Source: Ephydatia muelleri
Lineage: Eukaryota > Porifera > Demospongiae > Spongillida > Spongillidae
Length of the DNA stretch: 64,000 bases
Direction of reading: 5' to 3'
Assembly (NCBI GenBank): GCA_013339895.1
Contig: JABACO010000018.1
Location: 2,348,949 to 2,412,948, forward strand
Shown here: positions 47,791 through 60,059 of the stretch, piece by piece
Layout: every line of letters starts with the position of its first letter
Numbering within the stretch: the stretch's first letter is position 1
Position numbers and translations under genes: made by a program
Notes under the pieces: generated by a model
Databases searched by the model: none
What the model saw: the letters and a program-made list of their open reading frames with translations, nothing else
Told to the model about the DNA's origin: nothing

Positions 47791-48089
47791 GAACTTATAA
47801 CAAGGACACAACAGTTACACGCGCACAACAGATACAACACCATATACGGAATGACCATGTCCAGGAGACAGGAGGGATAGTGCCTCGATTGTCCAGCTAT
47901 CCAAATCCGGGCCAACTGCCGGATACTCCCAAAACCAGCACCTAAAAGAGTCTGTCTCACGTGCATGTAGATCTCGAAGATTTAATTGTGCAGCCAGTAA
48001 TGTACTGTTAATTATACATTACAGTTACGACAATGTGTAAACCAAGTGGTGGCCCCTGCTGTTTGAGGATGGTAAGGGCTCTGTAAACT

Positions 48090-48640
48090 GACTGTGAGGC
48101 CTGCAAGAAAGTGATTAGCATTGAGATATAAGTTTTGAGCACTCCTTGTCATTATTGATTGCTAACACTAACCTGCTAACACCTATCTGTGAAGAACTAA
48201 TGCAAAGAGAAAAGTCCCCTTGATGAACACCTTGCTGTGATGACAAAATTCCCATTGTGTGCCATAAAGAAGGGTGTTACCATGACGTCCTAGGCAGTAT
48301 TTCAGAAATGTGTGTTGCACATTCATTCAAGATCGATTGTCTAGAGACTATGTTAAAAGCATTGCTGAGATCAACTTTGAGCAAAGCAAAACCATCATCA
48401 GTCCAATGGTTTTCTATACAATGCCTTACACTGTGTATTACATTCTCCAGTCCATTAGGGCAACCACACCAAATTAGTAAGGGAGAAAAAAAATCCATGG
48501 CCTTGTATTTAGGAGGTGGCATAGGCACTTTCCTGTTAGAACCTCGCCTACAGCAATAGGACGCACATCTGGTGGGCAATTCGGTTTTAGCTTGGGGAGT
48601 GCTACCAGGATAGCAACTGCAAGAAAGCAACAACTTCTTT
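48090..48640 (-). pseudogene. Non-LTR retrotransposon reverse transcriptase remnant
   Basis: Minus-strand blocks in shifting frames: DVRPIAVGEVLTGKCLC (about 48,560), GLENVIHSVRHCIENHW then FALLKVDLSNAFNIVSRQSI (48,360-48,470), and HTMGILSSQQGVHQGD (about 48,230). These are the palm motifs of LINE-type reverse transcriptase (KVDxxNAFN and GVxQGD). Stops and frame changes show it is dead. No element ends were identified. Confidence 0.75.
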
Positions 48641-48659
48641 GGGTGCCTTTCCTGCTGCC

Positions 48660-50830
48660 AGGTGATTAATAATCATGAACAAGTGATAAATAAATGCGCA
48701 TGAATAAATATTATTTGAATAATCAAGGTAGTTGAAGAGCAGCTTATTGCTATAAGGCTCGCATTTCCTTGAAATGCATACTAATCTTGTAAAATGTTGC
48801 GAATATAGAATGATTTACTGTTATGTAAAGATGTATGAAGACTTGTGTTAAATATGCAAGTATGATTTAGTTCCATGTGGTTTAGAAAAAAAATTTAATT
48901 CCAAAACATAACATCAATCACTATTACAAAACAAACAAACCAAGCTTCTTGTGTTATCATTATACATCCAAACTTAATCTGGGATGCCCCCGTGGGTTTG
49001 GTGAAACTGTTCATTGCAAAACTAATCACATTGTGTCATCTTTCCCTCTGCGGGCAGTTGGCTTGCATACAAGATTAATTCATTCATCTCAGGTGGTCTA
49101 GTTCTTCTAGGAAATACAGACATTTTGTGATTAACTAGGCAGTCCAACAGGTGGGTTCTCATGGATTTCTATGTATCATTGCTGTGGGACATGTACCATT
49201 GCAAAGAGAAGTGACAAAAGCCAAAGTAAATTAACTACAATCATTACAGCACGCACTGGACAGAAGTTAAGGCGTTATGTCTCTAGTGAAGAATAAAGGA
49301 AAGATGCAATTGCTCCTTTGTTCTATCTGGCACATCATTGTGCAAAAATATTAAACAACAACCAATTGTTGAGATAGTTAGTGGCTTGAAGCCACATTTA
49401 AAGTCTGCATGTATTATGCTATCTGATAACCACCCATCATCTGTCAGGGCATAATAAACATTCATGTAAATATTAGTGATGGAATCAAGAACTGCATGGA
49501 TTTTTGTCATCTTTGATTCCATAGTACCATTTTAATACAATTGACCAACCAGCAGAGAAGTATAGTGCAGGTTATAGATCATTGAATTTAGTTGCATGTA
49601 TAATAGTTAACTCAATAGTTATGCTCCAAGAGATTATTCAGTGCAGTAAATTACACATCCTGTAGATTAACTGGGTTAATTTCAATATTTTAGCCCTTAT
49701 ACCCAATTATGCTCTATTTCTTTAGGCACATTTATTATTTATATTTCTAAACCCTAAATTTTGCAAATAGAGAATGCTAACTCCGAAATTCAAGGATTTT
49801 GAACCTTACTATAGAGGAATATGATTCTTGACTCTGCATAACTAAATTTATAATAATCATTTAATGGTAGCAATAGAATTAAATCACTGAGTACTACAGC
49901 TTTTAAAAACACTAACGTTATAGATTTCTCAACTCCTACCATACTAAAAGAATTAATTAAAATAATGGCCTAGCTCTGTGCACTCAAAAGCGACGATGCA
50001 TATATTTAATACATGCATTAGAGATACGTGTTACCATTCATGGCTTTGTGCACTTGATTACACTCCGGAGACCTTCTCTTTTTGTGAAAATCCCTTATTT
50101 CAGCAAATGTATGATATTTGTTTTTCCTTCTTGTGTGCTTCTTTTTAAGAGTTTCTGCAGCAGCTGAAGGATTTTCAATGCAGAGGATCTGCATGCAGTT
50201 TTGAGTTCTTTTCCACAAATATTGATATCGAGACTGTAATGTTGTTCTTTCTGTTCAGCAATTAGAGAAGCAATTCTCTAGTACCCAACCATTGCAGTGG
50301 GACTAAGTCCACCAGAGGTTGAGAATACAAGGGGTGAAAGCAACATGCTCAAATTCTTGGACTCTGTTCACTTGTCCTGTTCAGGTGGTGATGACATTGA
50401 GCAAGTGGTGTATTGACATAAGATTTTGAAAATGGATTGAACACTTTGACGTCAAAGAAAGCCTTCTGTCTATTGTTGCACCAAAAGTTTTCTGCCACCA
50501 CGTCTAAACAAGCTTCATCTGTATCATTGGCTAGTTTGTACTTAAGCTGCTCTCCTTATAGGGGTTGTAGGCAAGGTTCTGTTCCCACTGCCTGGCATAC
50601 CTCAGCGGACACCATCAGAGCTCACCTCTATTGGAGATGTCCTCATTTCAGGGGTTGACTATCAGAACAGATCGCCTACAAAGAATGATATGGATTCTTC
50701 ATCCCTAGTCTAGGTCGGGGTTCGACTGTTGCGTGGGAGGAGTTAATTGACACGAGTGCAGGGCTAAGGCTGAGTTCATAGTGAATACATTACTCTATAG
50801 ATGGTCTTTGAACCGTGAAACAAATACATT
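48660..50830. other. AT-rich intergenic stretch
   Basis: No convincing gene. A minus-strand frame at 49,283-49,522 contains DDGWLSDSIIHA, which recalls the start of transposon-associated Ulp1-like protease domains, but nothing else supports it. Confidence 0.4.
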
Positions 50831-50841
50831 GACTTTTTGGA

Positions 50842-50960
50842 AATGGTAGATACGCGCTGCATCACCATCGCAGCCAAGTGCAGTGTCGTGATTGTCGTCT
50901 GGGTGCTGTTATCACTGCCAACAGTGTTCTACGTGTTCAGGCCTCCTTCACCAAATAAGG
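50842..50960 (+). CDS. Possible first exon of a membrane protein
   Basis: An ATG-started frame ending at a good donor (AAATAAG then gtacgg). It encodes VDTRCITIAAKCSVVIVVW and LLSLPTVFYVFRPPSPNK: a short basic head and a single hydrophobic helix, as in a type II signal anchor. The family was not recognised and no second exon was found by 51.5 kb, so this is tentative. Confidence 0.3.
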
Positions 50961-51572
50961 TACGGGCCCTGCACGTGACTATAGCATGCGTTGCGGATAC
51001 AAATTCAACTTGTAAAAGTGTTCTGTTGCACTGTATAGAACACTATTGGCAAAATGGCAATTGTCTGGTGCACCTTTTTTTGTGAGACAGTACCTTGCCG
51101 AATCAGATACTGTCAAAAATATTATCAGTGATCTGTATTGCTATACAAACTTGCAAGATGATTGAATAGTTTTGAGTTGTTCGTTAAGGAGTCATCCTAA
51201 TACTGCTTTGTGGTCTTATAGCTACCATAGCTGTCAAAGATGGTGGGTTCTCTGATGTTCGTAAATTAGTCACTACATGTAAATCGCCTATTGCTGTACT
51301 GACACGTATACCGCCACCGTTTTGCGCTCGGGGATGAATGATCGATGCCTGAGATACATTGTATCGTTTATCTTGACCCGATACCGTCGATTATATGGCA
51401 AAGAAGCGAGAGGTACAGCTTATTCTGTTACTGTTTTTGATGTGTACCCACACAGAAACTTGTTGAATTGTAATGACTGTAGCCTGATTAGACCGATCAA
51501 TGCCGGCCTGCATGCAAAGGTGTCTTAGAAAGAGCACTGTTCTGAAGCAATCTTAGCATCGTCAGGTGCTCT

Positions 51573-53370
51573 CAGGGCTGCCGCGATATATCGCGATATG
51601 CGATATATCGCGGAACGTTCTGTACGAAAATGGGTTTTGTGGATTTTATTTTATAACATAAAATTTAAACCGATATATCTTCCGAAATATTAACGCTATC
51701 GGGTTCCTATTTCTAACACAACATACCACACCATTACTATATGTGAAAATCCATTTTGGTTTCTTACACATGCGGGGTACCGACGTTACAAGGTCCGATA
51801 CCCGTAGGGTTCAAAACGGCCACACCTTCAGGTAAGAGTGTCCAAATCGGTTCAAAATAAGTACCCATGTAGAAGGGTCCTACCGCTATTGATTTGTTCT
51901 GTTCGTTAATTTTTGCTTTATCCGTTATGGAGATACAAGTGTGCAAAGTAATTGCATATTTCCCGGGCGTTACGGGGCATTCACGTACTACGAGAATCCT
52001 CGAAGCCAGTCGTAATACGTTAATGGCGCGTAACGCCCGGGAAATATGCAATTACTTTGCACACTTGTATCTCCATAATGGATAAAGCAAAAATTAACGA
52101 ACAGAACAAATCAATAGCGGTAGGACCCTTTTACATGGGTACCTATTTTGAACCGATTTGGACACTCCTACCTGAAGGTGTGGCCGTTTTGAACCCTACG
52201 GGGTATCGGACCTTGTAACGTCGGTACCCCGCATGTGTAAGACACCAAAATGGATTTTCACATATAGTAATGGTGTGGTATGTTGTGTTAAAAATAGGAA
52301 CCCGATAGCGTTAATATTTCGGAAGATATATCGTTTTAAATTTTATGTTATAAAATAAAATCCACAAGACCCATTTTCGTATAGAACGTTCCATATGATA
52401 TATCGCGATATATCGCGATATGCGATATATCGCGATATTTTTAGCGACACAAACGTGCATGGGATATACGGAGATAGACGGAAGAATAGACGGAGAAAGA
52501 CGAAAATATACGAAAAGTCATTCAGCAGCTGCAACTAGTGTTGGGCCGCACACATTCATTCGAATTCCGCTGCGGCGCTGCGTACATGTACATAAATACT
52601 GTAAATTATCCGCCCCCATGGAAATAAAAATCAGCCGCCCCGTGTAAGTATTTGAACGTGTAACCGCGAACGCTTTTTATAAGTACCTCTTTTTCGCCAT
52701 ATTATATATGTCCATGTATTATTTCCTGAAATATTGTCACGGAAGAGTTCACGGTTATGGAGATAATATCGTTAAACACGAGTCTTTTTTCGGGCTAGTT
52801 GTATAGTGGCAAAATTACAGCACGACCATAAAATCATTATGTGATCGGAAAGCATATCATTAATGTCCAATCACGCAGTGATTTAATCCTCTCTTAAATT
52901 CTTTTCCTGCATGTGATATTATGCTACAAAAAATGTATTTATCCGGCCGGTCGAGTAAGTGACTTCATGCATGATTTCTTTTCGGGTGTATAACTCATGT
53001 CACTCGTGGAGCAAGCCCTTTCTAAAGGTACAGTCATAGCTAGATACTTTCTTATACCATTTTGGCAACACTCTATTCATGTACATATATATATGTACCA
53101 ATGTACAGTGTCACTTCCCCCCCCCCCCCCCTCCCCCCGGGCCGGCCTCCTCCCTCTCGCGCCCTATAGCATTTTATGTGTTTGTTCTTGTGTCGCCACC
53201 CCAACAACGCAACCTCAACTTGCATGAAAATTGTGTGGTTATTGATAAATTGGGTGGTTATTGATAAATAATTGCTCGATGAATATACTTAACACGATAC
53301 AATATCGCGATATTTTACTCATATCGCGATATAGGCGATATCGGCTAAAGACCATATCGCGGCAGCACTG
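51573..53370. mobile_element. hAT-type non-autonomous element, third copy
   Basis: Starts CAGGGCTGCCGCGATATATC and ends with the complement of CAGTGCTGCCGCG, like the 43-45.5 kb copies. Flanked by GGTGCTCT (51,565-51,572) and GGTGCGCT (53,371-53,378), a 7-of-8 target duplication. Internal sequence is only partly related to the other copies. A 781-base fold-back element is inserted in its left end. Confidence 0.85.
51612..52392. mobile_element. Fold-back element (near-perfect 781-bp palindrome)
   Basis: Begins GGAACGTTCTGTACGAAAAT and ends with its near complement ATTTTCGTATAGAACGTTCC. Arms of about 380 bases pair almost completely around a short loop near 52,000 (GAATCCTCGAAGCC). A related truncated copy lies at 61,083-61,558 and a degraded one near 56,985-57,150. 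It has no coding capacity. The target is itself a TATCGCG repeat, so the duplication length cannot be read. Confidence 0.9.
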
Positions 53371-54038
53371 GGTGCGCTTCGTGAACACGGTCCTATCTGG
53401 GCTGCTGACTCAACTAAATAATGTACAGGTTGTGGCATGGGTTCAATCAAATGTTGGTTTGCACACAGTTTATATAACTGTATTTTACTCTGAACAGCAA
53501 GCCTGGATGAAAAGAAAAAAAAATTAAACTCTTTTTCTTTTTTGTTTGGGCCTTGGTAGTGATTGATACTGATTCAATCAATCTCTTCCTTTTTTTTTGC
53601 TGTGCAAGAATAGATGGAAATTGGTATTTGAATAAATTGTCATTAGCAGATATAGTTTCACAGGGCAGGAATAGTTACAGCTGCTGAACTTTGCTAGACA
53701 AACATTAGCTAAAGGAATTTGTATTAGTGGACAAACTATACAGAGAGACAATGTTTGGACTACACCTTACATGCTGTTGGTTTTACATGGGTGTACAGCC
53801 CAACAAATGATCAGTGTATACTTTTTTTTTTTTTTTTTAAAACATTCCAACGTATTTTAACTTCAGTTAAACAAATATACGTGCGTTCTAATAATGATAG
53901 TAATATATTACATTGTTTAATTACACCATTAATTGGATTTGCATATATCAATAATTTATATTTGGGTTTGAGTGCCCAACATTGTGAGCACCATTGATTA
54001 GCCTGGCCACCACACTCATGCAGTTATTTTTCTTGCAG

Positions 54039-56339
54039 CTAAGGTTGCCAACATCAACTGGATGTGCAAAATATACAAAATCTGCATGCCTGCAAGTGTT
54101 AAATCAAGCGAAGAACCACTGCTTGATGTGTGAACAAAGCTACATTGCCATTTCAGCAAGCATAGACCAGGAGGCCAATGAGAACACTGCACAAGTCATT
54201 AAGACTGGCCTTTCTCTACTTGGAGCTTCTCAAACATGTGTATCGTCCCTGATACCATTCATGTGTCTGTACTTGTTCCCTCTGTGTGGTACCAATGCAA
54301 CGGTCAGCAGACAGCAATGTATTGACATTAGTACAGTTCTGTGCAAGGATGAATGGCAGAGGGCATTGAGCATACCAGCTATAAAGGATCAAATCCCAAA
54401 GTGTGAAAATCTTCCCTCCATAACAGAAAAAGGTCTGTTGTTCAGTTAAAATTCTACCATTTTTACTTAACGAAGTTACATGTATATTTTCATCCCTGAT
54501 TAGAAAAAATGGTCCAGTTGTTTCATAATGATTTAAAGGCAAACAATTCAGTACAGGTGAACTGCAATGGCCAATTTGTTTTGAGAAATGGAACATGTCA
54601 ACCCCTGTGTGACAAACTGGAGTTGTATTCAAACAAACTTTCAGATACTGATTTTGTGATCAAGGTCTTGGCAGCATTTGCAGCAGCAATCTTTGGAGTC
54701 TTGCTAATTATATCTTGCTACATATGGCGAAAGAAAATGTAAATTTTATTGCTATCATGCATATTTTTCAGAATTCATTGCCTTCATTCAGGCTTGTGTT
54801 CCCTTCAATACTCATTCTATACATGGCAATAACAGTTGTGATACTAGGTAAGAACATTAGGAATTGCGACATTGAATTTCATGCTGTTGCATTCAATAAT
54901 GAGTATTTAATCATCCGCATATAGCTGTGTTTATTTTAGTCTCATCATTGATGGATCGCAAGATATTATACTGCAGCAGTCAGTACCTCACAGAGGCTTT
55001 GGAGATGCCGACAGCATATTGTTCTTTAATAGGTGAGGACAAAAGTGATAAACCATTTGACTACGCTTCAATGTGATGTTAATGCAAATACTATTCGTTG
55101 GCATGCAGAAGGGGCCCTTGAAATGACTGCTCTTGAGTATGAATGTATGTATGGGATCGTTTCTGTGAATTGGACCTAACACATACATTATAAAATTTCT
55201 AGCACACACAATAGAAATGTAATGCATATGTGAAATGCATGGCAAATTAAAAATTCAGTGCTATCCAACTCCATGACAGATACTCTGATTCTGTTTAGAG
55301 GACATTTCAGTATCCCAAAATTTGAAATCTTGAAAAAACATGTGCTAGGTCCGGTCCATCCTTCATCCATTTGTATTTCATGCATCAGTGACGAAGCATC
55401 GGGCCCTCAGGATTATTGTCTCATGATTACTATTATCATATTCAATTATTGTGTTGTAGTTCTTCAGGTATTAAAATTCTCAAAACGAAACCACATAGGT
55501 ATGCCTGGAAGTCTCAAATCATTTGTATTATTAACTGTTCATAGGAACTGTCTACCACTACGCTATCATTCAGCTTGATATCTTCTGGTTATGCCATGTG
55601 AGTGTAGTTTTTATGAAATTGCAGTTTCCTTCATTCTCCCTTTCCCGAGGTCTTGCAAGTAGCAAAATGATCCATTTCATAGTAGTACTCCTAGCAGTGC
55701 TGGTGCCATGCATTCCTGTAATTGCTGCATTTTCAACTGGAGGATATTCTACTGCCATTTATCCACAAGTTGCGTGCTTTATGAAGGATTCAGATGCAGC
55801 ATACTACTCATTTTCATTGATGCTAGCTATAATCAATGGCATTGGTGTGCCATTATTGATCATCTCCTTCTTGACTGCTATCAAGGTATATCTAACATGC
55901 TTGCAACGTATTGCTATTAGTTGTCTTTTATTTGCAGTACAATCTCATGATTCGCAGAAGTTCTACATCCTTGCCAACTACAGAAATGAAAATTCTGATT
56001 CTGCTCTGCTATTTCATACTCCTTGCATCAGTGATACAAGCAGCAACCACCGTTATAGCACGAAACACTGACAACGTGTATGCAGCTTTCGTCAACTATT
56101 TTGCGTGCGAAGCGTCAGGTACAAGTCCAAAATGCGATGCTGCAAAAGTAGCTTTGGATGCACTGACGGTTCCTGGATTATGGATTACTGTATACATACT
56201 TCTGGGGGCATTCCCTGCTATCTATCTTTTATACGTTGTCAACTTTGGAGAAGTAAAGCAGAAGTGCCTCTACTGTGTCAAGGATAAAATGGGCCGCATT
56301 GGAAAGAATGATTACGGATGTACCATTACCTCATCATAA
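54039..56339 (+). CDS. Cys-rich domain / seven-helix receptor, class F-like
   Basis: Seven exons with consistent phases: 54,039-54,432, 54,504-54,738, 54,792-54,847, 54,940-55,032, 55,545-55,597, 55,625-55,885, 55,938-56,339. Exon 1 and the start of exon 2 form an extracellular Cys-rich region (TCVSSLIPFMCLYLFPLCG, RQQCIDISTVLC, then CNGQFVLRNGTCQPLC) with spacing reminiscent of a Frizzled-type CRD. Seven hydrophobic helices follow (e.g. VLAAFAAAIFGVLLIISCYI; FPSILILYMAITVVILG; YHYAIIQLDIFWLC; FIVVLLAVLVPCIPVIAAF; FSLMLAIINGIGVPLLIISF; ILILLCYFILLASVIQAA; LWITVYILLGAFPAIYLLYV). A Cys/Lys-rich tail follows (KQKCLYCVKDKMG). This recalls Frizzled/Smoothened-like receptors of sponges and amoebae; Wnt binding is not implied. 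The exon with the start codon and signal peptide was not found upstream. Confidence 0.75.
55150..55360. mobile_element. MITE relative in intron, copy 3
   Basis: Begins GGGATCGTTTCTGTGAATTG and contains ACACACAATAGAAATGTAATGC-type sequence shared with 20,372-20,575. Lies in the long intron of the CRD/7TM receptor gene. Confidence 0.65.
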
Positions 56340-57720
56340 CCAAACATTAGAACAATTTTTGTGTAACGGTCAGAATTAAGTGCGAGGATGATGACCACAG
56401 CGTTCCTGTCAATATGCAAGGCATGGGTGTGGTTAGCAGAGCAATGAAAAGCCGGCGCTATTTGTGTGGTGGCGGTAATGCATTGGTAGTATTGTAGATT
56501 TAAATCCCGCGGATGCCTTTGGCCACTTCACCAATTATAGCAATAAAATGCATTTCCTAATATTCATGCAATCTTGCGTGTCCATGTAATGGAGTATGTC
56601 CACTAACTAGTTGTGAAGCTAAAAATTTATTAAGTGTAGATTAAAAATTACACGAGATGCAATGAATGTGGATTTGCCTTGCTGAAGGTACACCGGCACA
56701 CCGCGAAATCAGTGCATCAATAAAGGAGGTGATTGACACATTTGCATTCAAGCATCCACGTAAGATGAAACTTGCTTCAATTGTAGATGATACAAATGAC
56801 CCCACCCCCACCTCCTAAATCCTGGATCCGCCCCTGCAAAAATAGTTACAAACAGCTTGGCAGAGAGGCTTGCTTAATTTAAGGCGGAGAATGAGTGGAG
56901 AATGGGCGGAACAAAGAATTTTATTGTAGATTGGAACGCGTGCTGCATGTCGAAACGAGCGGGAGCATGAACATTGTACAGCTCCATCTTCGTAACGGAT
57001 AAAGTAAAACTTAATGAACAGAACAAATCAATAGCGACAGGACACTTCTACGTATGCTACGTACACACCGAATTTGAAGCGATTTGAACACTCTACTTAA
57101 AGATGTGGAGGTTTTGAACCTGATGGGCTGTCAGATCTCGTATATAAGAGGCTATTCAACTCGGCTACATCTGTTGTAGAAGGACATCCATTGGGAGAGT
57201 GTTATATACCACTGCTACAGTATTAATAGAGCACCCATCAACGTTCACCACGACCTGTGCAGGGGAATACAGCACCGTGTCTCCATGCGCACATCTGACA
57301 GCCGTAGCTTTTCTCTCAATCATACACTCAGGTTACCATGGACCGTCTAGCATAATGTCACTCACTCTGTGACCATTGACCACGCCAGTGTCAAAGGCAT
57401 TACGCTCCGGGACAATTTTCAGTGAGGGACCTTATTTCCTAGGGAATACGGGCTCCCCCCCACCCCCGATGAAATCCGATTTATAATATAACATCCTACA
57501 TGTTACACAATAACTCTTTACTGTCAGCTTCCCTAAGAAATAGTCAGTCCATGGAAAAAGCTATGCAATCCCTCAAGGTGTGGGCAACTGAGGTAGAAAT
57601 TAACGGAGCAGTACATATACTTGAAACAACAATATTCACGTCCCGGCTTTTATTTTCCATAACAGTGTTTATAAAAATTAATATCAATAGAGTGGTCACA
57701 TACTCTTGATTCTGAAGTCA
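56340..57720. other. Intergenic stretch with transposon debris
   Basis: Contains a CCTGGATCCGCCCCTGC end-like motif (about 56,820) and a degraded relative of the 51.6-kb fold-back element (about 56,985-57,150). No gene recognised. Confidence 0.5.
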
Positions 57721-57721
57721 T

Positions 57722-57930
57722 TTGAATGTTTGAATTTACATGCATTACTGAAACAACTGGCTGTAAGCTGGATAATATACTATTTGTCGTGTTAACTACT
57801 AATGACGAGTCCCCAGGAATTTTAACCGATTATTTTATTTTATATTTAATTAGATTGTCGACTCATTTACACTGCAAGAAAAAGCAAACAAAATATTGCA
57901 CTTATGAGCAGATATGAATGATTCACACCA
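57722..57930. repeat. Dispersed repeat, copy D
   Basis: Degraded match to 4,740-4,990 (GAATTTACATGCATTACTGA and following). It is not part of the ATPase duplications. Confidence 0.7.
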
Positions 57931-58041
57931 GGGCTAACAATCAGGCCCGTAGCCAGGTCAGGAAATGGGGGGGTTCGGAAAATAATAAATGTGGACCTAA
58001 CTAGTGGGCGGTGGCCGAGATGGGTTGCCCGATACGAAAAG

Positions 58042-58067
58042 TGGGGGGGGGGGGGGGGGGGGGGGGG
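58042..58067. repeat. Poly-G run
   Basis: Twenty-six consecutive G. Adjacent CAGGCCCGTAGCCAGG sequence (about 57,943) suggests a transposon terminus. Confidence 0.9.
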
Positions 58068-58559
58068 TAGGGTTTAAACCATACAACCCCTGGGACGGAG
58101 GTCCAATAGTTGTGCAATCTTTCAGTCTCTGTCTCAATACCATATTGCGTTTGTAACATGCAGATAGAATAATATGACCTGCTTCCACCAGACTTTTCTG
58201 TACTTGCATGCATGGTTATAGAACGGCACAATGATCGATATATGGACTGGGGACCAACGAGCCCAGTGCATTGTAAATCAGTCTTCGTATCATACTCCCG
58301 GCCCCATAAACACAATGCTTCTGATCCAATGCTGAGTCATACTGAATGGCACAAAATACTACTTTATACATGAAACCTAGGATATAATTATACACACAAG
58401 TACAGTGACAAGTGTTGAAATTGAATTCAAAGGCGGATGAGGGTCGTTCACCGCCAATAACTTAGTAGGAAGTTGCCAGGGTTTCCTGGGGTATCCAGCT
58501 GCTCAGCATCTCCTCGCAGTGCAATGCATTGCTTTGCACAGAACAAAACAGCACTAGCC

Positions 58560-59300
58560 ACGGACTTCAAAATGCCTCTGTTCCGGCTGGCAATGTTGTC
58601 AGCTCTCTTGGAGCTGAATAATGCTGGAAGGTTTGTCTGGATGTTCCACAGAATGCACTAGCTGCTCTGCCAATTGAAGAGAGCACTGGTGGATAGCTGG
58701 TCTTCTCATGGTTAGCAAACTTGGCTGATTTCTTCTGCCATGTCTGAAATGGCTTGGTGACAAGTGCACCAGAAACCTTGCCAGTAGAGTCCGACATACT
58801 ATTGAAAAGCAAGCATGGCATGCAGAAAGCACCATTCAACTTTGTGCTGTAGCACGCCATTTATGCTGGTCCACCAGTCATGGTTAAAACTACGATTGCA
58901 TCCTCCAATGAATGTTTTCGGGAATTTGAATTCTGTGAACTGTGGATCCGGCTTAGAATGTTGACGCCGGTACACAAACTTGTCACTTTTCGACAGCGCT
59001 TGGACTTTCTGAGAAAGATCGACCTCCGTGGTGCAAGCAGAAACCAGATCGCCGATGTCGAGTGGCAATTGCCCCTCTGCCTGTCTTATCAACTCTTGGG
59101 AATACTTAACACATCCGGATCTGGTTCTTCCAAATTCCCAGGTTCTGTTGAAGTACCGTGCGGCGTAAGCGATCTCGCGGCTCGTCAGACTCCGATGCAA
59201 CCAATTCACTAGTTCGGCAATCATCTCCACATCAGCGCTAGGCACAATAATATTGTTATTGTATTGGTTGTACTGATATTCAGCAATAATTATATTGCAA
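58560..59300 (-). pseudogene. hAT-type transposase N-terminus with TTF zinc finger
   Basis: Two minus-strand frames, 59,308-58,799 and 58,860-58,567, join into one region: KFPKTFIGGCNRSFNHDWW, then STKLNGAFCMPCLLFNSM and KPFQTWQKKSAKFANHE. This is the TTF-type zinc finger found at the N-terminus of hAT transposases and domesticated ZMYM1-like proteins. A frame change near 58,830 and the absence of the catalytic domain show it is a fragment. Confidence 0.7.
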
Positions 59301-59465
59301 TATTCCATTACAACAATACAATATATTGCAATACTCCATTATAACAATACAATATATTGCAATATTCCATTGTAACAATACAATATATTGCAATATTCCA
59401 TTGTAACAATACAATATATTGCAATATTCCATTATAACAATACAATATATTGCAATACAATATTG
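59290..59465. repeat. AT-rich 31-bp minisatellite, block 1
   Basis: About five copies of AATACAATATATTGCAATAT plus TCCATTGTAAC. Tyr/Cys/Ile-rich frames over it are artefacts. Confidence 0.95.
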
Positions 59466-59876
59466 CAATGTTTTAAACCACCATGCAGGTCCCATCATTC
59501 TATGCATTTCACTAGCATCTTACACATTGTGCAGTACCTGCTCTAAAAATGCATGCTTTACACAATCAAATTGAATTAATACAATATTATTATTATTACT
59601 TTAATTATAATTCACTTTCTCGATGTCCTGACTTCTCTTTAGTTTGGTAAGTGCACTCAGTGTCACTATGAATGGTTAGTAATATTTATTTTTGCTTTTT
59701 TCCAGCCGTTTCATGTCTACCAGCTGCTTGAAAAGTGGGCGGTGTTGTGGTGCGCGTCGTTTGAAACATTTTGAAATTTATTTACCACAGCCCTACTGCA
59801 CAATACAAGATTGATGTGGTTTGACACGTATATATATGAGACTAAGTTCAGTCTGATTAAACACCTTTTTGTCAAC

Positions 59877-60055
59877 CAATACAATACAATATATTGTTAT
59901 TGCTAACTACTACAATACAATATATTGGTATTGTTAACTACTACAATACAATATATTGGTATTGTTAACTACTACAATACAATATATTGGTATTGTTAAC
60001 TACTACAATACAATATATTGTAGACAATATATTGCAATATATTGTATAACAATAT
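59877..60055. repeat. AT-rich 31-bp minisatellite, block 2
   Basis: About five copies of CTACTACAATACAATATATT plus GGTATTGTTAA. It shares AATACAATATATTG with block 1 and may mark the other end of one transposon. Confidence 0.95.
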
Positions 60056-60059
60056 ATTT

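Noticed and set aside
56450..56530. Possible tRNA-like segment (GGCGGTAATGCATTGG... ATTTAAATCCCGCGG)
   Set aside because: A box-B-like stretch is present, but no complete cloverleaf with matching acceptor stem could be folded by eye.
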